Below, piece after piece: positions 53,735 to 64,000 of a stretch of DNA of 64,000 bases. The number at the start of each line of letters is the position of its first letter. The first letter of the stretch is position 1. This DNA comes from Enhydrobacter aerosaccus (GTDB lineage Bacteria > Pseudomonadota > Alphaproteobacteria > Reyranellales > Reyranellaceae), in contig NZ_FUWJ01000002.1 of assembly GCF_900167455.1 (NCBI RefSeq), positions 434,305-498,304 on the forward strand, given 5' to 3'. The notes under the pieces are model-generated. The model saw only the letters and a list, made by a program, of their open reading frames with translations. It was not told the origin of the DNA and made no database searches. The position numbers were made by a program, and so were the translations under genes.

Positions 53735-55150
53735 ATGACGACTCGTCTGCGATTTGCCTCCGTCGCCGCGACCCTGGCGTTCCTGACTCTGCCGGCGATC
53801 GTTCCCGCCTCCGCGCAGGACAAGACCGACAAGGCCCCTGGGGGCGACAAGAGCGAACTCTATCAACAGCTGAATCTGTTCGGCGATGTGCTCGAGCGAA
53901 TTCGCCGGGACTATGTCGAACCCGTCGACGAGAAATCCCTGATCGAGAATGCCATCAACGGCATGCTGGCCTCGCTCGATCCGCATTCGAGCTACATGAA
54001 CCCCAAGAGCTACAAGGACATGCAGGTCCAGACTCGCGGGGAGTTCGGGGGCCTCGGCATCGAGGTCACGATGGAGAACGGCGTCATCAAGGTCGTCTCC
54101 CCAATCGACGACACGCCGGCCTCCAAGGCGGGCCTGCAGCCGGGTGACCTGATCTTCGCGCTCGACGGCGAGCCGGTGCAGGGCCTGACGCTGCAGGAAG
54201 CGGTCGACAAGATGCGCGGCAAGATCGGCTCGCCCATCAAGATCTCCGTCAAGCGGGCGAACAAGGATCCGTTCGATCTGACGCTGACCCGCGAGAGCAT
54301 CAAGGTGAAGTCGACCCGCTATCACCTCGAGGGCGATGTCGGCTATATCCGCGTCACCTCCTTCACCGAGCAGAGCACGTCCGGCGTGCTCGATGCCATC
54401 GAGCATCTCAAGAAGGAGGCCGGCGGCAAGCTGAAGGGCTACGTCCTTGATCTCCGCAACAATCCTGGCGGTCTGCTCGACCAGGCCATCTCCATGGTCG
54501 ACGCCTTCCTCGACAAGGGCGAGATCGTTTCGGTCAAGGCCCGCAAGGCCGAGGACGTGCAGCGCTGGAATGCCAAGCCGGGCGATGTCACCAACGGCCT
54601 GCCGATCGTGGTGCTGGTGAATGGCGGCTCCGCCTCGGCCTCGGAGATCGTGGCCGGCGCGTTGCAGGACCATCACCGCGCCATCATCCTGGGCACCCGC
54701 ACCTTCGGTAAGGGCTCGGTGCAGACCATCATGCAGGTGACCGGCGGCGGCGCGATCCGTCTCACCACCGCGCTCTACTTCACGCCGTCGGGCCGTTCGA
54801 TCCAGAAGGAAGGCATCAAGCCCGACATCGAGGTCGAGCAGGCGAAGGTCGAGCCGATCCAGGGCCGCCCGGGCTTCCGCGAGGAGAATCTGCGGCGCTC
54901 GATCGCCAATCCGATCGACAAGCCGACGACGGCCGACAAGCCGACGACCGACAAGCCCACGCCGCCGGATGCCAACGCAAAGCCGGCCAAGCCGGAGGAC
55001 AAGCCGGCCGCCGGCCAGGCTCCGGCGCCTAGCGCGCCGCAGGCCAATGTCGATCCGGACGAGCCGCCGAAGGACTCGGTGCAGGATTACCAGCTCCTGC
55101 GCGCGGTCGATTTGATCCGCGGCATCTCGCTCTACAGCAGCCGGAACTGA
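53735..55150 (+). CDS. ctpA: S41 C-terminal processing peptidase
   Basis: 471 residues. Signal peptide (RFASVAATLAFLTLPAIVPASA), then a PDZ domain (GEFGGLGIEVTMENG, DDTPASKAGLQPGDLI) and the S41 peptidase core with the catalytic Ser in GGSASASEIVAG and Lys in GTRTFGKGSVQ. The C-terminal tail is Pro/Lys/Ala-rich with repeated DKPTT. It trims exported proteins in the periplasm. ATG 53735 is chosen for the signal peptide. The envC-type M23 peptidase gene usually found upstream in related genomes is absent here. Confidence 0.95.
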   Translation: MTTRLRFASVAATLAFLTLPAIVPASAQDKTDKAPGGDKSELYQQLNLFGDVLERIRRDYVEPVDEKSLIENAINGMLASLDPHSSYMNPKSYKDMQVQTRGEFGGLGIEVTMENGVIKVVSPIDDTPASKAGLQPGDLIFALDGEPVQGLTLQEAVDKMRGKIGSPIKISVKRANKDPFDLTLTRESIKVKSTRYHLEGDVGYIRVTSFTEQSTSGVLDAIEHLKKEAGGKLKGYVLDLRNNPGGLLDQAISMVDAFLDKGEIVSVKARKAEDVQRWNAKPGDVTNGLPIVVLVNGGSASASEIVAGALQDHHRAIILGTRTFGKGSVQTIMQVTGGGAIRLTTALYFTPSGRSIQKEGIKPDIEVEQAKVEPIQGRPGFREENLRRSIANPIDKPTTADKPTTDKPTPPDANAKPAKPEDKPAAGQAPAPSAPQANVDPDEPPKDSVQDYQLLRAVDLIRGISLYSSRN

Positions 55151-55169
55151 GCGCGAGCCAGCGACTGCC

Positions 55170-56282
55170 ATGGCGGAAGAGCCGGGCAAAGACCTTGTCC
55201 GGTGGCGCCCGCCCCGGAATCCGCTGAACAGTCCGATCGCCGCCTATGCGCTGGTGATCGGGATGACGGTGGGATGCGGGGCCTTGGTCTATTCCCACAT
55301 CGAACGGCCGCCGGTCCTGATCGAGGAGGCAGCCGCCGCGGCGGTGCCGCCGGCCCGCGCGTCGATCTCGCTGAAATTGCCGGCGCGGACTCAGGCCCCC
55401 CTCCATTTCCGCACGCTCACGCTCGCCGAACGCGACGACCTGGTGGAAGTCACGCCGGACGGGCTGCGCCTTCCCAAGATCGCCTCTGACGGCTGGATGC
55501 CGTGGATCGCCTATGCTCGGCGCTACGATCCCGACGGCCCCGCGGCCCGTGTCGGACTGCTGATGATCAATCTCGGCGCCGACGAAGCGCTGATGCGACG
55601 GGCCATCGATGACCTGCCCGGCGAGGTCAGCCTCGCCTTCCTGCCCGGCACGCCCGACCTGCCGAAGTGGATGAAGCGTGCCCACGCGCGCGACCACGAG
55701 ACCTATCTGATGATGCCGGTCGACGATCCCGGCGGTATCGGCGAACGTGGCATTCGCCCTATCGACCCTGCCGCCGATGGCGACGAGAACGTGCGGCGCC
55801 TGCGCCAGGCGATGGCCCGCGGCGAAGGCTATGTCGGCTTCGTCATGCCGGCGGCGGAGCAAGTGTCCCGCGCCGAAACCGTGGCCCGGCCACTGGTGAA
55901 GGAGATCGCCGATCGCGGCCTTGCCCTGATCGAGATCGATCCCGGGATGACGCCGTCGGCGATGTACGGCCTCACGATCGAACTCGGTGTGGGCTACGCC
56001 CGTACCTCGACCGTGCTCGACTACAAGCTGGCGCGCAACGGCATCGACGGCAATCTCGACCGCCTGGCCGAATGGACCGGCGAGAGCTGGCCGGGCCGTC
56101 CGCCGCGCCACGACTTCGGCGTGCTGCAACCTGACAATGCGGCGATCGACGCGATCGTCTCCTGGCGTCAGCGCCTTGCCAGGCAGAGCGCCGTCTCGTT
56201 CGTGCCGATCATCGGCCAGTTCGAATGCCGCACGGCGTGTCTTGCGCGCCTGCGCGCCCAGCCGGACCAGTTGAGGCCATGA
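55170..56282 (+). CDS. divergent polysaccharide deacetylase family protein (YibQ-like)
   Basis: 370 residues, one N-terminal transmembrane segment (IAAYALVIGMTVGCGALVY) after a short cytoplasmic tail, then a periplasmic NodB-like domain with degraded metal motifs (LLMINLGADEAL, LAFLPGTPDLPKW). Members are widely found next to ctpA and have no proven activity; peptidoglycan maintenance is suspected. It overlaps rppH by 4 bp (ATGA). Confidence 0.9.
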   Translation: MAEEPGKDLVRWRPPRNPLNSPIAAYALVIGMTVGCGALVYSHIERPPVLIEEAAAAAVPPARASISLKLPARTQAPLHFRTLTLAERDDLVEVTPDGLRLPKIASDGWMPWIAYARRYDPDGPAARVGLLMINLGADEALMRRAIDDLPGEVSLAFLPGTPDLPKWMKRAHARDHETYLMMPVDDPGGIGERGIRPIDPAADGDENVRRLRQAMARGEGYVGFVMPAAEQVSRAETVARPLVKEIADRGLALIEIDPGMTPSAMYGLTIELGVGYARTSTVLDYKLARNGIDGNLDRLAEWTGESWPGRPPRHDFGVLQPDNAAIDAIVSWRQRLARQSAVSFVPIIGQFECRTACLARLRAQPDQLRP

Positions 56283-56749
56283 TCACCAACGTTCCCAAGC
56301 ACTATCGCCCCAATGTCGGGCTGATGTTGATCTCCAGCGACCGCCGGATCTTCGTCGGCGAGCGGGCTGGCATGCCGGGCGCCTGGCAGATGCCGCAAGG
56401 TGGCGTCGATGACGGCGAGACCGCGATCGAGGCCGCCTGTCGCGAGCTCGCCGAAGAAGTCGGCACCAACCGCGCGCTGTTGATGCGCGAAAGCCGCGAC
56501 TGGCTGACCTACGACTTCCCCTCCGACATTGGCCGCAAGCGCTGGCAGGGTCGCTGGCGCGGCCAAGCGCAGAAGTGGTTTGCCCTCGCCTTCACCGGTC
56601 GCGACGAGGACATCGACATCCACGCCCATGATCACGAATTCGATGCCTGGAAATGGGCGTCAGCGGCCGAAGTGCTCGACCTGATCGTCGCCTTCAAGCG
56701 GCCCGTCTACGAGACGGTGCTGGCGGAGTTCAAGGATCTGGTTTCCTAG
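56279..56749 (+). CDS. rppH: RNA pyrophosphohydrolase
   Basis: 156 residues. Nudix box GGVDDGETAIEAACRELAEEVG is complete at about residues 39-60, and the N-terminal YRPNVGLMLISS is the RppH signature. It removes pyrophosphate from the 5' end of mRNAs, opening them to RNase E decay. It is coupled to the divergent deacetylase gene by ATGA and ends the ctpA block. Confidence 0.96.
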   Translation: MITNVPKHYRPNVGLMLISSDRRIFVGERAGMPGAWQMPQGGVDDGETAIEAACRELAEEVGTNRALLMRESRDWLTYDFPSDIGRKRWQGRWRGQAQKWFALAFTGRDEDIDIHAHDHEFDAWKWASAAEVLDLIVAFKRPVYETVLAEFKDLVS

Positions 56750-56776
56750 AGCCCACGCCGACGCGCACTCGACGTC

Positions 56777-57595
56777 CTAAGCGCCCTGCTCCGCGAGCCG
56801 CGTCGAGCGCCGGCGCAGGAACCAGAGGCCGAGCCGGGTCAGGAAGTCGTTCAACCAGCCCTGCGGCTGCAGGCCGACCGCCTTCAGCACCATCGCCATC
56901 GCCCGTTGCACATGATTGGGCTGATAGAGCGGATAGGCTCGGCGCGCGTAGGCTTCCATGGCCTTCTTGCGATCGTACACGGCGCCTTCCGGCGCGTTGG
57001 CGGCGAAGTAGGCATAAGCCAGCTCATCGTCGTCGCTCTCGGCAAGGCGGCCCCAGCTGATGCGCAGGCGCTTGAGCTTGCTCAGTTGATCGCGCTCGAG
57101 GCAGCGGCGCAGGTGATCGTAGAAGAGCTTGTAGTGGCGGAATTCGTCGGCAGCGATCTTGGCGCAGACCTGCCTCAGCACCGGCTCGGCCGCCGCATCC
57201 TTGAGCGCGCTGTAATAGGAACTGGTCCCGGTCTCGACGATGCAGCGCGCCAGCATCTCGCCGGCCTGGCTGCCGCGTACCGATTCGGACACGTCGAGCG
57301 GCACTTTGTAGCCCGCACGGAAACGCGCAAAGGCGGCATCGAAATCCCAGCTCGGGTCGGCCATCTGCGCCCAGCGCCCCAGCGCCATGCCGTGCTGGAT
57401 CTCTTCCTCAGCCCAGCGGTCGACATCGGCGACGACGGTCGGATCGTCGGCAAACACCCGGTTGAGATAGACGCGATAGTCGCCGCCATTGCGCTCGACC
57501 ATGGCCGCAGCCTTGATATTGCGCAGGATCTCGGGATCGACTTTCGATGCGTCGAAGCGATCCCAAGCGATCGAGTCGAGTGTCCAGCTACCCAT
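56777..57595 (-). CDS. ferritin-like diiron-domain protein
   Basis: 272 residues, mostly helical. The four-helix diiron pattern is seen: Glu in AAAMVERNGG (near 34), EEEIQHG (E-x-x-H near 64), Glu in CIVETGTSSYY (near 121), and ADEFRHYKLF (E-x-x-H near 153). No signal peptide. This is the pattern of ferritin-like oxidases, desaturases and hydroxylases rather than iron storage. It stands between rppH (convergent) and the atp operon. The substrate and partners are unknown. Confidence 0.8.
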   Translation of the reverse strand: MGSWTLDSIAWDRFDASKVDPEILRNIKAAAMVERNGGDYRVYLNRVFADDPTVVADVDRWAEEEIQHGMALGRWAQMADPSWDFDAAFARFRAGYKVPLDVSESVRGSQAGEMLARCIVETGTSSYYSALKDAAAEPVLRQVCAKIAADEFRHYKLFYDHLRRCLERDQLSKLKRLRISWGRLAESDDDELAYAYFAANAPEGAVYDRKKAMEAYARRAYPLYQPNHVQRAMAMVLKAVGLQPQGWLNDFLTRLGLWFLRRRSTRLAEQGA

Positions 57596-57642
57596 GTCAG
57601 AGCCCCCGGCGACCGTCGTGTAAGCGTAATAAAGCGGTCCCG

Positions 57643-57663
57643 GGCCCCGCTTTCAATGGGGCC
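57643..57663 (-). terminator. possible terminator of the atp operon
   Basis: GGCCCC (57643-57648) pairs with GGGGCC (57658-57663) over a 9-nt loop, beyond atpC and before the ferritin-like gene on the minus strand. A short TTTATT follows about ten bases later. The T-run is weak, so confidence is modest. Confidence 0.35.
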
Positions 57664-57705
57664 GACAGGACTATCCGGACAGATTATTTCGCGTAGGGAC
57701 TGAAA

Positions 57706-58119
57706 TCAGCGGCTGGCGTAGTAGGCCTGGGCCCGCCGCAGTTCCTTGGCGATGGCCAGATCCTTGGTCGCCGCCGCTCGCTCTGCCTCGCTCGCCGCGT
57801 CGACCAGGTCTTCCTCGGCGGTCCGCTCGCGCTGGGCGAGCACCTCCGCCGTGGCCTCCTCGAACGGGATCGCCTCGTCGGCCAGAACCGTGCAGCGCTC
57901 CGGCGTCACTTCGGCAAAGCCGCCGACGATGACGAAGCGCTGGTCGACCTTGTTGCCCTGATAGACCTCGAGGACACCCGGGCGGATGGTCGAGATCAGC
58001 GGCGCGTGGCCCTGAAGGACGCCGAAGTCGCCCTCGCTGCCCGGCACCACGACCATATCGGCCTCGATGGCAAGCAGCTCGCGCTCCGGCATCACCAGAC
58101 GGAAGGAGAACTTGGCCAT
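57706..58119 (-). CDS. atpC: ATP synthase F1 epsilon subunit
   Basis: 137 residues. N-terminal beta-sandwich (KFSFRLVMPERELLAIEADMVVVPGSEGDFGVL in parts) and the C-terminal helical region rich in Ala/Glu. It regulates coupling and inhibits hydrolysis. Last gene of the operon, 3 bp after atpD. The F0 genes are not in the window, as is normal in alphaproteobacteria. Confidence 0.97.
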   Translation of the reverse strand: MAKFSFRLVMPERELLAIEADMVVVPGSEGDFGVLQGHAPLISTIRPGVLEVYQGNKVDQRFVIVGGFAEVTPERCTVLADEAIPFEEATAEVLAQRERTAEEDLVDAASEAERAAATKDLAIAKELRRAQAYYASR

Positions 58120-58122
58120 CTG

Positions 58123-60463
<2,341 letters not shown>

Positions 60464-60479
60464 TGGAGCTCAGCGATCC

Positions 60480-62006
60480 TCAGGCGAACTTCTTGGTGAA
60501 GTCGGTCAGGAACGCCTTCAGCTTCTCGTCCGTGTCCTTGGCGATCTCGCGCTTCTCCCGGATGGCGGCCAGGATCGAACCCTCGGCCCGCAGCCCGTCG
60601 AGCATCTGATGCTCGTAGTCGCCGACGCGGTTGACGGGCAGGTTGTCGAGGAAGCCGCGGGTGCCGGCATAGATCGAGGCGACCTGCTCCTCGACCGGCA
60701 TCGGGCTGTACTGGCCCTGCTTCAGCAACTCGGTCAGGCGCTGACCGCGCGCCAGCAGGCGCTGGGTCGAGGCGTCGAGATCCGAGGCGAACTGCGCGAA
60801 GGCCGCCATCTCGCGATACTGCGCCAGCTCGAGCTTGATGGTGCCGGCGACCTGCTTCATCGCCTTGATCTGGGCGGCCGAGCCGACGCGGCTGACCGAC
60901 AGACCGACGTTAATGGCCGGACGGATACCCTGATAGAAGAGCTCGGTCTCGAGGAAGATCTGGCCGTCGGTGATCGAGATCACGTTGGTCGGAATGTAGG
61001 CCGACACGTCGCCGGCCTGCGTCTCGATGACCGGCAGCGCGGTGAGCGAGCCCGAGCCGTTCTTCTCGTTCAGCTTGGCGGCGCGCTCGAGCAGGCGCGA
61101 GTGGAGATAGAACACGTCGCCCGGATAGGCTTCGCGGCCCGGCGGACGACGCAGCAGCAGCGACATCTGGCGATAGGCGACGGCCTGCTTGGAAAGATCG
61201 TCGTACACGATCACGGCATGCATGCCGTTGTCGCGGAAATACTCGCCCATGGCGCAGCCGGCGTAGGGCGCCAGGAACTGCATCGGCGCCGGGTCGGACG
61301 CGGTCGCGGCCACGACGATGGAGTATTCCATCGCACCGTTGTCCTCGAGCGTCTTGACGATCTGCGCCACCGTGGAGCGCTTCTGGCCGACGGCGACGTA
61401 CACGCAGTAGAGCTTGCGGCTCTCGTCGTTGCCCTTGTTGATCGGCTTCTGGTTGATGAAGGTGTCGATGGCCACGGCGGTCTTGCCGGTCTGGCGGTCG
61501 CCGATGATCAGTTCGCGCTGGCCGCGTCCGATCGGCACCAGCGAGTCGATCGCCTTGAGGCCGGTCTGCATCGGCTCGTTCACCGACTTGCGCGGAATGA
61601 TGCCCGGCGCCTTCAGCTCGACGAGGCGGCGCTCGGTCGACTGGATCGGGCCCTTGCCATCGATCGGATTGCCGAGACCGTCGACCACGCGGCCGAGCAG
61701 GCCCTTGCCCACCGGCACGTCGACAATCGCGCCCGTGCGCTTGACGGTGTCGCCTTCCTTGATGGTGCGATCGTCGCCGAAGATAACGACGCCGACATTG
61801 TCCTTCTCGAGGTTGAGGGCCATGCCCTTGATGCCGCCCGGGAACTCGACCATCTCGCCGGCCTTGACGCTGTCGAGGCCATAGACGCGGGCGATACCGT
61901 CACCGACGGAGAGGACCTGGCCGACCTCGGCGACTTCGGCTTCAGCGCCGAAGTTGGCGATCTGCTGCTTCAGAATGGCCGAGATTTCGGCGGCACGGAT
62001 TTCCAT
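60480..62006 (-). CDS. atpA: ATP synthase F1 alpha subunit
   Basis: 508 residues. P-loop GDRQTGKT at about residues 169-176, the alpha signature and C-terminal domain complete. It is a non-catalytic nucleotide-binding subunit. It begins immediately after atpH (0 bp gap), showing tight translational coupling. Confidence 0.99.
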   Translation of the reverse strand: MEIRAAEISAILKQQIANFGAEAEVAEVGQVLSVGDGIARVYGLDSVKAGEMVEFPGGIKGMALNLEKDNVGVVIFGDDRTIKEGDTVKRTGAIVDVPVGKGLLGRVVDGLGNPIDGKGPIQSTERRLVELKAPGIIPRKSVNEPMQTGLKAIDSLVPIGRGQRELIIGDRQTGKTAVAIDTFINQKPINKGNDESRKLYCVYVAVGQKRSTVAQIVKTLEDNGAMEYSIVVAATASDPAPMQFLAPYAGCAMGEYFRDNGMHAVIVYDDLSKQAVAYRQMSLLLRRPPGREAYPGDVFYLHSRLLERAAKLNEKNGSGSLTALPVIETQAGDVSAYIPTNVISITDGQIFLETELFYQGIRPAINVGLSVSRVGSAAQIKAMKQVAGTIKLELAQYREMAAFAQFASDLDASTQRLLARGQRLTELLKQGQYSPMPVEEQVASIYAGTRGFLDNLPVNRVGDYEHQMLDGLRAEGSILAAIREKREIAKDTDEKLKAFLTDFTKKFA

Positions 62007-62570
62007 TTAAGCAACTCCCTTCATGGCGAGCTGCAGGCGCTGCAGCTTGCTGCGGATGGATGAATCGAACAGGCGGGAACCGACTTTGACGACGAGGCCG
62101 CCGAGAATGTCGGGATCAACCTGCGCATCGACGGAGACCTTGGCACCGCCCAGCACGCCCCGCAGCGTGTCGGTGAGCTGCTGCAGCTGCGCCTCGGTCA
62201 GTGGAATGGCGGTGGTCACGGTCGCCGTGGTCTCGCCGCGACGGCGCGCCAGCTCGGCAAGGAACGCCTTGGCCATGCCGGGAAGATCCCTAGCGCGACC
62301 ATTGGCGGCGACGGTGCCGACGAAATTGCGGGTCAGGCCCTGGATGCCGACCGCATCGAGCACCGCAAGCAGCCCCTTGGTCTGGGCGGCACGGCCGATG
62401 ATCGGGCTGGCGATCAGCCGCGCGAGGTCCTTGCTCTCGGCGATCAGCTTGCGGATGGTGGCCAGGTCCTGCGCGACCTGGTCAAGAGCCCGCGCATTGT
62501 CGGCCAGATCGAACAGCGCACTGGCATAGCGGTCGGCAACGGCCGATGTAGCCGAGGTAGCGTTTGACAC
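62007..62570 (-). CDS. atpH: ATP synthase F1 delta subunit
   Basis: 187 residues beginning with GTG at 62570 (reads M-S-N-A-T). Helical N-terminal domain (VADRYASALFDLADNARALDQVAQD) and the C-terminal element binding the stator. It links F1 to the peripheral stalk. First gene of the operon; the priA gene is 185 bp upstream on the same strand. Confidence 0.95.
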   Translation of the reverse strand: MSNATSATSAVADRYASALFDLADNARALDQVAQDLATIRKLIAESKDLARLIASPIIGRAAQTKGLLAVLDAVGIQGLTRNFVGTVAANGRARDLPGMAKAFLAELARRRGETTATVTTAIPLTEAQLQQLTDTLRGVLGGAKVSVDAQVDPDILGGLVVKVGSRLFDSSIRSKLQRLQLAMKGVA

Positions 62571-62755
62571 GTCGAAAGCCTCTCCCCTGCCGAGTCCGGC
62601 TGGTAAGCCCTTGAAAACCCAAAGTCTTTCCCGGCAGAACGCCCCCTTTGTCGCGCGCCGCCCAGGCCGGAAAAGCGCGCGTTGCTACCATGCGCCCCTT
62701 CCCGCTGCAAGGTCACTAAAGCCCCGTATTACCTGCCTTTTCCGCAATCCCCTCT

Positions 62756-64000
62756 CTACATGAAGGAATAGGGATCGATATCGATCTGCAGACGGACCGA
62801 AGCCGGCAGGCCGATCTTGCTGAGCCAGGCGTGCAATAGCGGTTGCACCGCAATATCGCGCCCTGTCTTGAGCAGGAACCGCCGGCGATGCCGGCCGCGC
62901 AGCAGCGCCAGCGGTGCGGTGGAAGGTCCGAGGACCGTGACGCCCGGCTGATGCGGTGCCTGGCGGGCGATGGCGGCACAGACGTTATCCACCAGGGCGG
63001 CATCGGGTCCGGAGACGACGAGCGCCGCCAGCCGACCATAGGGCGGCATGCCGGCGGCGGCGCGGCCCGCGAGCTCGGCCGTAACAAAGCGGTCACGATC
63101 GTTGGCCACCAGCGCCTGCATCACCGGATGCTCGGGCATGTGCGTTTGAACCAGCGCCCGGCCAGGCCGATCCTGTCGGCCGGCACGACCAGCCACTTGA
63201 TAGAGGAGCTGGAACGTCCGCTCGCCGGCGCGCAGGTCGCCGCCGTTCAATCCCAGATCGGCATCGACCACCACGACGAGCGTGAGATTGGGAAAGTGGT
63301 GGCCCTTCGCCGCCATCTGCGTGCCGATAAGGATGTCGATCTCGCCGGCAATCATGCGTTCGACGGCGGCCGTCGCCTCGGCGCGGCTGACGAGGCTGTC
63401 CGAGGTGAAGAGTTCGACCCGCGCCTCCGGAAAGAGCGCATGCGCCTCTTCCGCCAGCCGTTCCACGCCCGGTCCGCACGCCACGAAGTGATCGATGGCG
63501 CCGCAATGCTTGCAGGTCCGCGCCGGCGGCTCGCTGTAGCCGCAATGGTGGCAGATCAGCACGCGCCGGAAGCGATGCTCCACCAGCCAGGCCGAGCATT
63601 GCGGACATTCCAGCCCGTGACCGCAGGCACGACACAGCGTGATCGGGGCATAGCCGCGGCGATTGAGGAAGAGCAGCACCTGCTCGCCGGCTGCCAGCGT
63701 CTCCTTCATCGCGTCGATGACCGGCGGCGACAGCCAATGGCCGCGCGGCGGCGGCGCCTTGCGCAGATCGACGGCGGCAAGGGTCGCCAGTTTCTGGCCG
63801 CCGTGGCGTGCCGGCAGATGAAGCGCGCCATAGCGTCCCGCCGTGACGTTGGTGATGCTTTCGAGCGACGGCGTCGCCGAGGCAAGAACGACCGGGGCGG
63901 AAACGAGACGCGCGCGCACCACCGCCATGTCGCGCGCATTGTAGGTGACACCTTCTTCCTGCTTGAAGGAGCCGTCATGCTCCTCGTCGACGACGATCAG
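62756..64000 (-). CDS. priA: primosomal replication protein N' (PriA helicase), partial at the right edge
   Basis: About 414 residues of the C-terminal two-thirds are visible; the frame is open to 64000. Helicase motif II (DEEHDGSF) lies at the edge and is followed by the SAT and motif IV-VI regions ([21 protein letters not shown]). The zinc-binding cysteines are in [13 protein letters not shown] and [17 protein letters not shown]. It restarts stalled replication forks. Its position next to atpHAGDC is normal for alphaproteobacteria. The N-terminal part is outside the window. Confidence 0.97.
   Translation of the reverse strand: MIVVDEEHDGSFKQEEGVTYNARDMAVVRARLVSAPVVLASATPSLESITNVTAGRYGALHLPARHGGQKLATLAAVDLRKAPPPRGHWLSPPVIDAMKETLAAGEQVLLFLNRRGYAPITLCRACGHGLECPQCSAWLVEHRFRRVLICHHCGYSEPPARTCKHCGAIDHFVACGPGVERLAEEAHALFPEARVELFTSDSLVSRAEATAAVERMIAGEIDILIGTQMAAKGHHFPNLTLVVVVDADLGLNGGDLRAGERTFQLLYQVAGRAGRQDRPGRALVQTHMPEHPVMQALVANDRDRFVTAELAGRAAAGMPPYGRLAALVVSGPDAALVDNVCAAIARQAPHQPGVTVLGPSTAPLALLRGRHRRRFLLKTGRDIAVQPLLHAWLSKIGLPASVRLQIDIDPYSFM

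Noticed and set aside
54901..55020. Repeated DKPTT/KPA tract at the end of ctpA considered as a tandem DNA repeat
   Set aside because: It is an imperfect Pro/Lys-rich coding tail of the protein, common in exported proteins, and not a CRISPR or mobile repeat.
55170..56282. Second active polysaccharide deacetylase
   Set aside because: The metal-binding Asp/His motifs are not preserved, so it is the divergent, probably non-catalytic family and not comparable to the gene at 23964-24845.

Overview
The window is high-GC, densely coded bacterial chromosome with no plasmid, phage, insertion-sequence or CRISPR signature. Three blocks point to an alphaproteobacterium: priA next to an F1-only atpHAGDC operon (no F0 genes), the order rplU-rpmA-obg-proB-proA-nadD-rsfS-rlmH-gpmI-ctpA-deacetylase-rppH, and oxyR divergent from ahpC-ahpF. 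Several orphan Bug-type (tripartite tricarboxylate) binding proteins, CoA-transferases and acid-catabolism genes suggest a soil or water heterotroph of the rhizobial/Reyranella sort. That placement is an inference, not a species call.

Positions 1-8.5 kb hold a minus-strand set (TSUP permease, small protein, crotonase, LysR), a Bug binding protein, feoAB, and an operon of alpha/beta hydrolase, CoA-transferase and flavin-fold protein. Positions 8.5-12.5 kb are a trehalose operon, otsB-GH15-otsA, followed by a DUF1127 protein. Positions 13-20 kb are an acid/sugar catabolic cassette: class V aminotransferase, SMP-30 lactonase, MFS carrier and D-tartrate dehydratase, facing two paralogous Tat-type Bug binding proteins. 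Positions 19.8-28.5 kb hold a Kef-type antiporter, an aldo/keto reductase, a three-gene operon (PgdA-like deacetylase, CxxC protein, CobW GTPase), an atypical response regulator, an outer-membrane-type protein, a Nudix hydrolase and a carbonic anhydrase. Positions 28.6-34.9 kb are a complete RND efflux operon.

Positions 34.9-45.2 kb carry an amidase whose 3' end runs into oxyR, then ahpCF, a PdxI-type reductase with its LysR neighbour, a Tat-exported superoxide dismutase, a secreted hydrolase, and an uncharacterised protein/methyltransferase pair. Peroxide and superoxide defence are therefore close together. From 45.4 kb on is housekeeping: tRNA-Ser(CGA), ribosomal proteins L21/L27, Obg, proline synthesis, an in-frame NadD-RsfS reading frame, RlmH, GpmI, CtpA, RppH, a ferritin-like protein, F1 ATPase and the C-terminal part of PriA.

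The points most worth a second look are the deacetylase/CxxC/CobW operon, the unbroken NadD-RsfS frame, a Kef antiporter whose expected start codon is ATA, a receiver domain lacking its phospho-acceptor aspartate, and the antisense 3' overlap of the amidase and oxyR. No whole new defence or mobile system was recognised.
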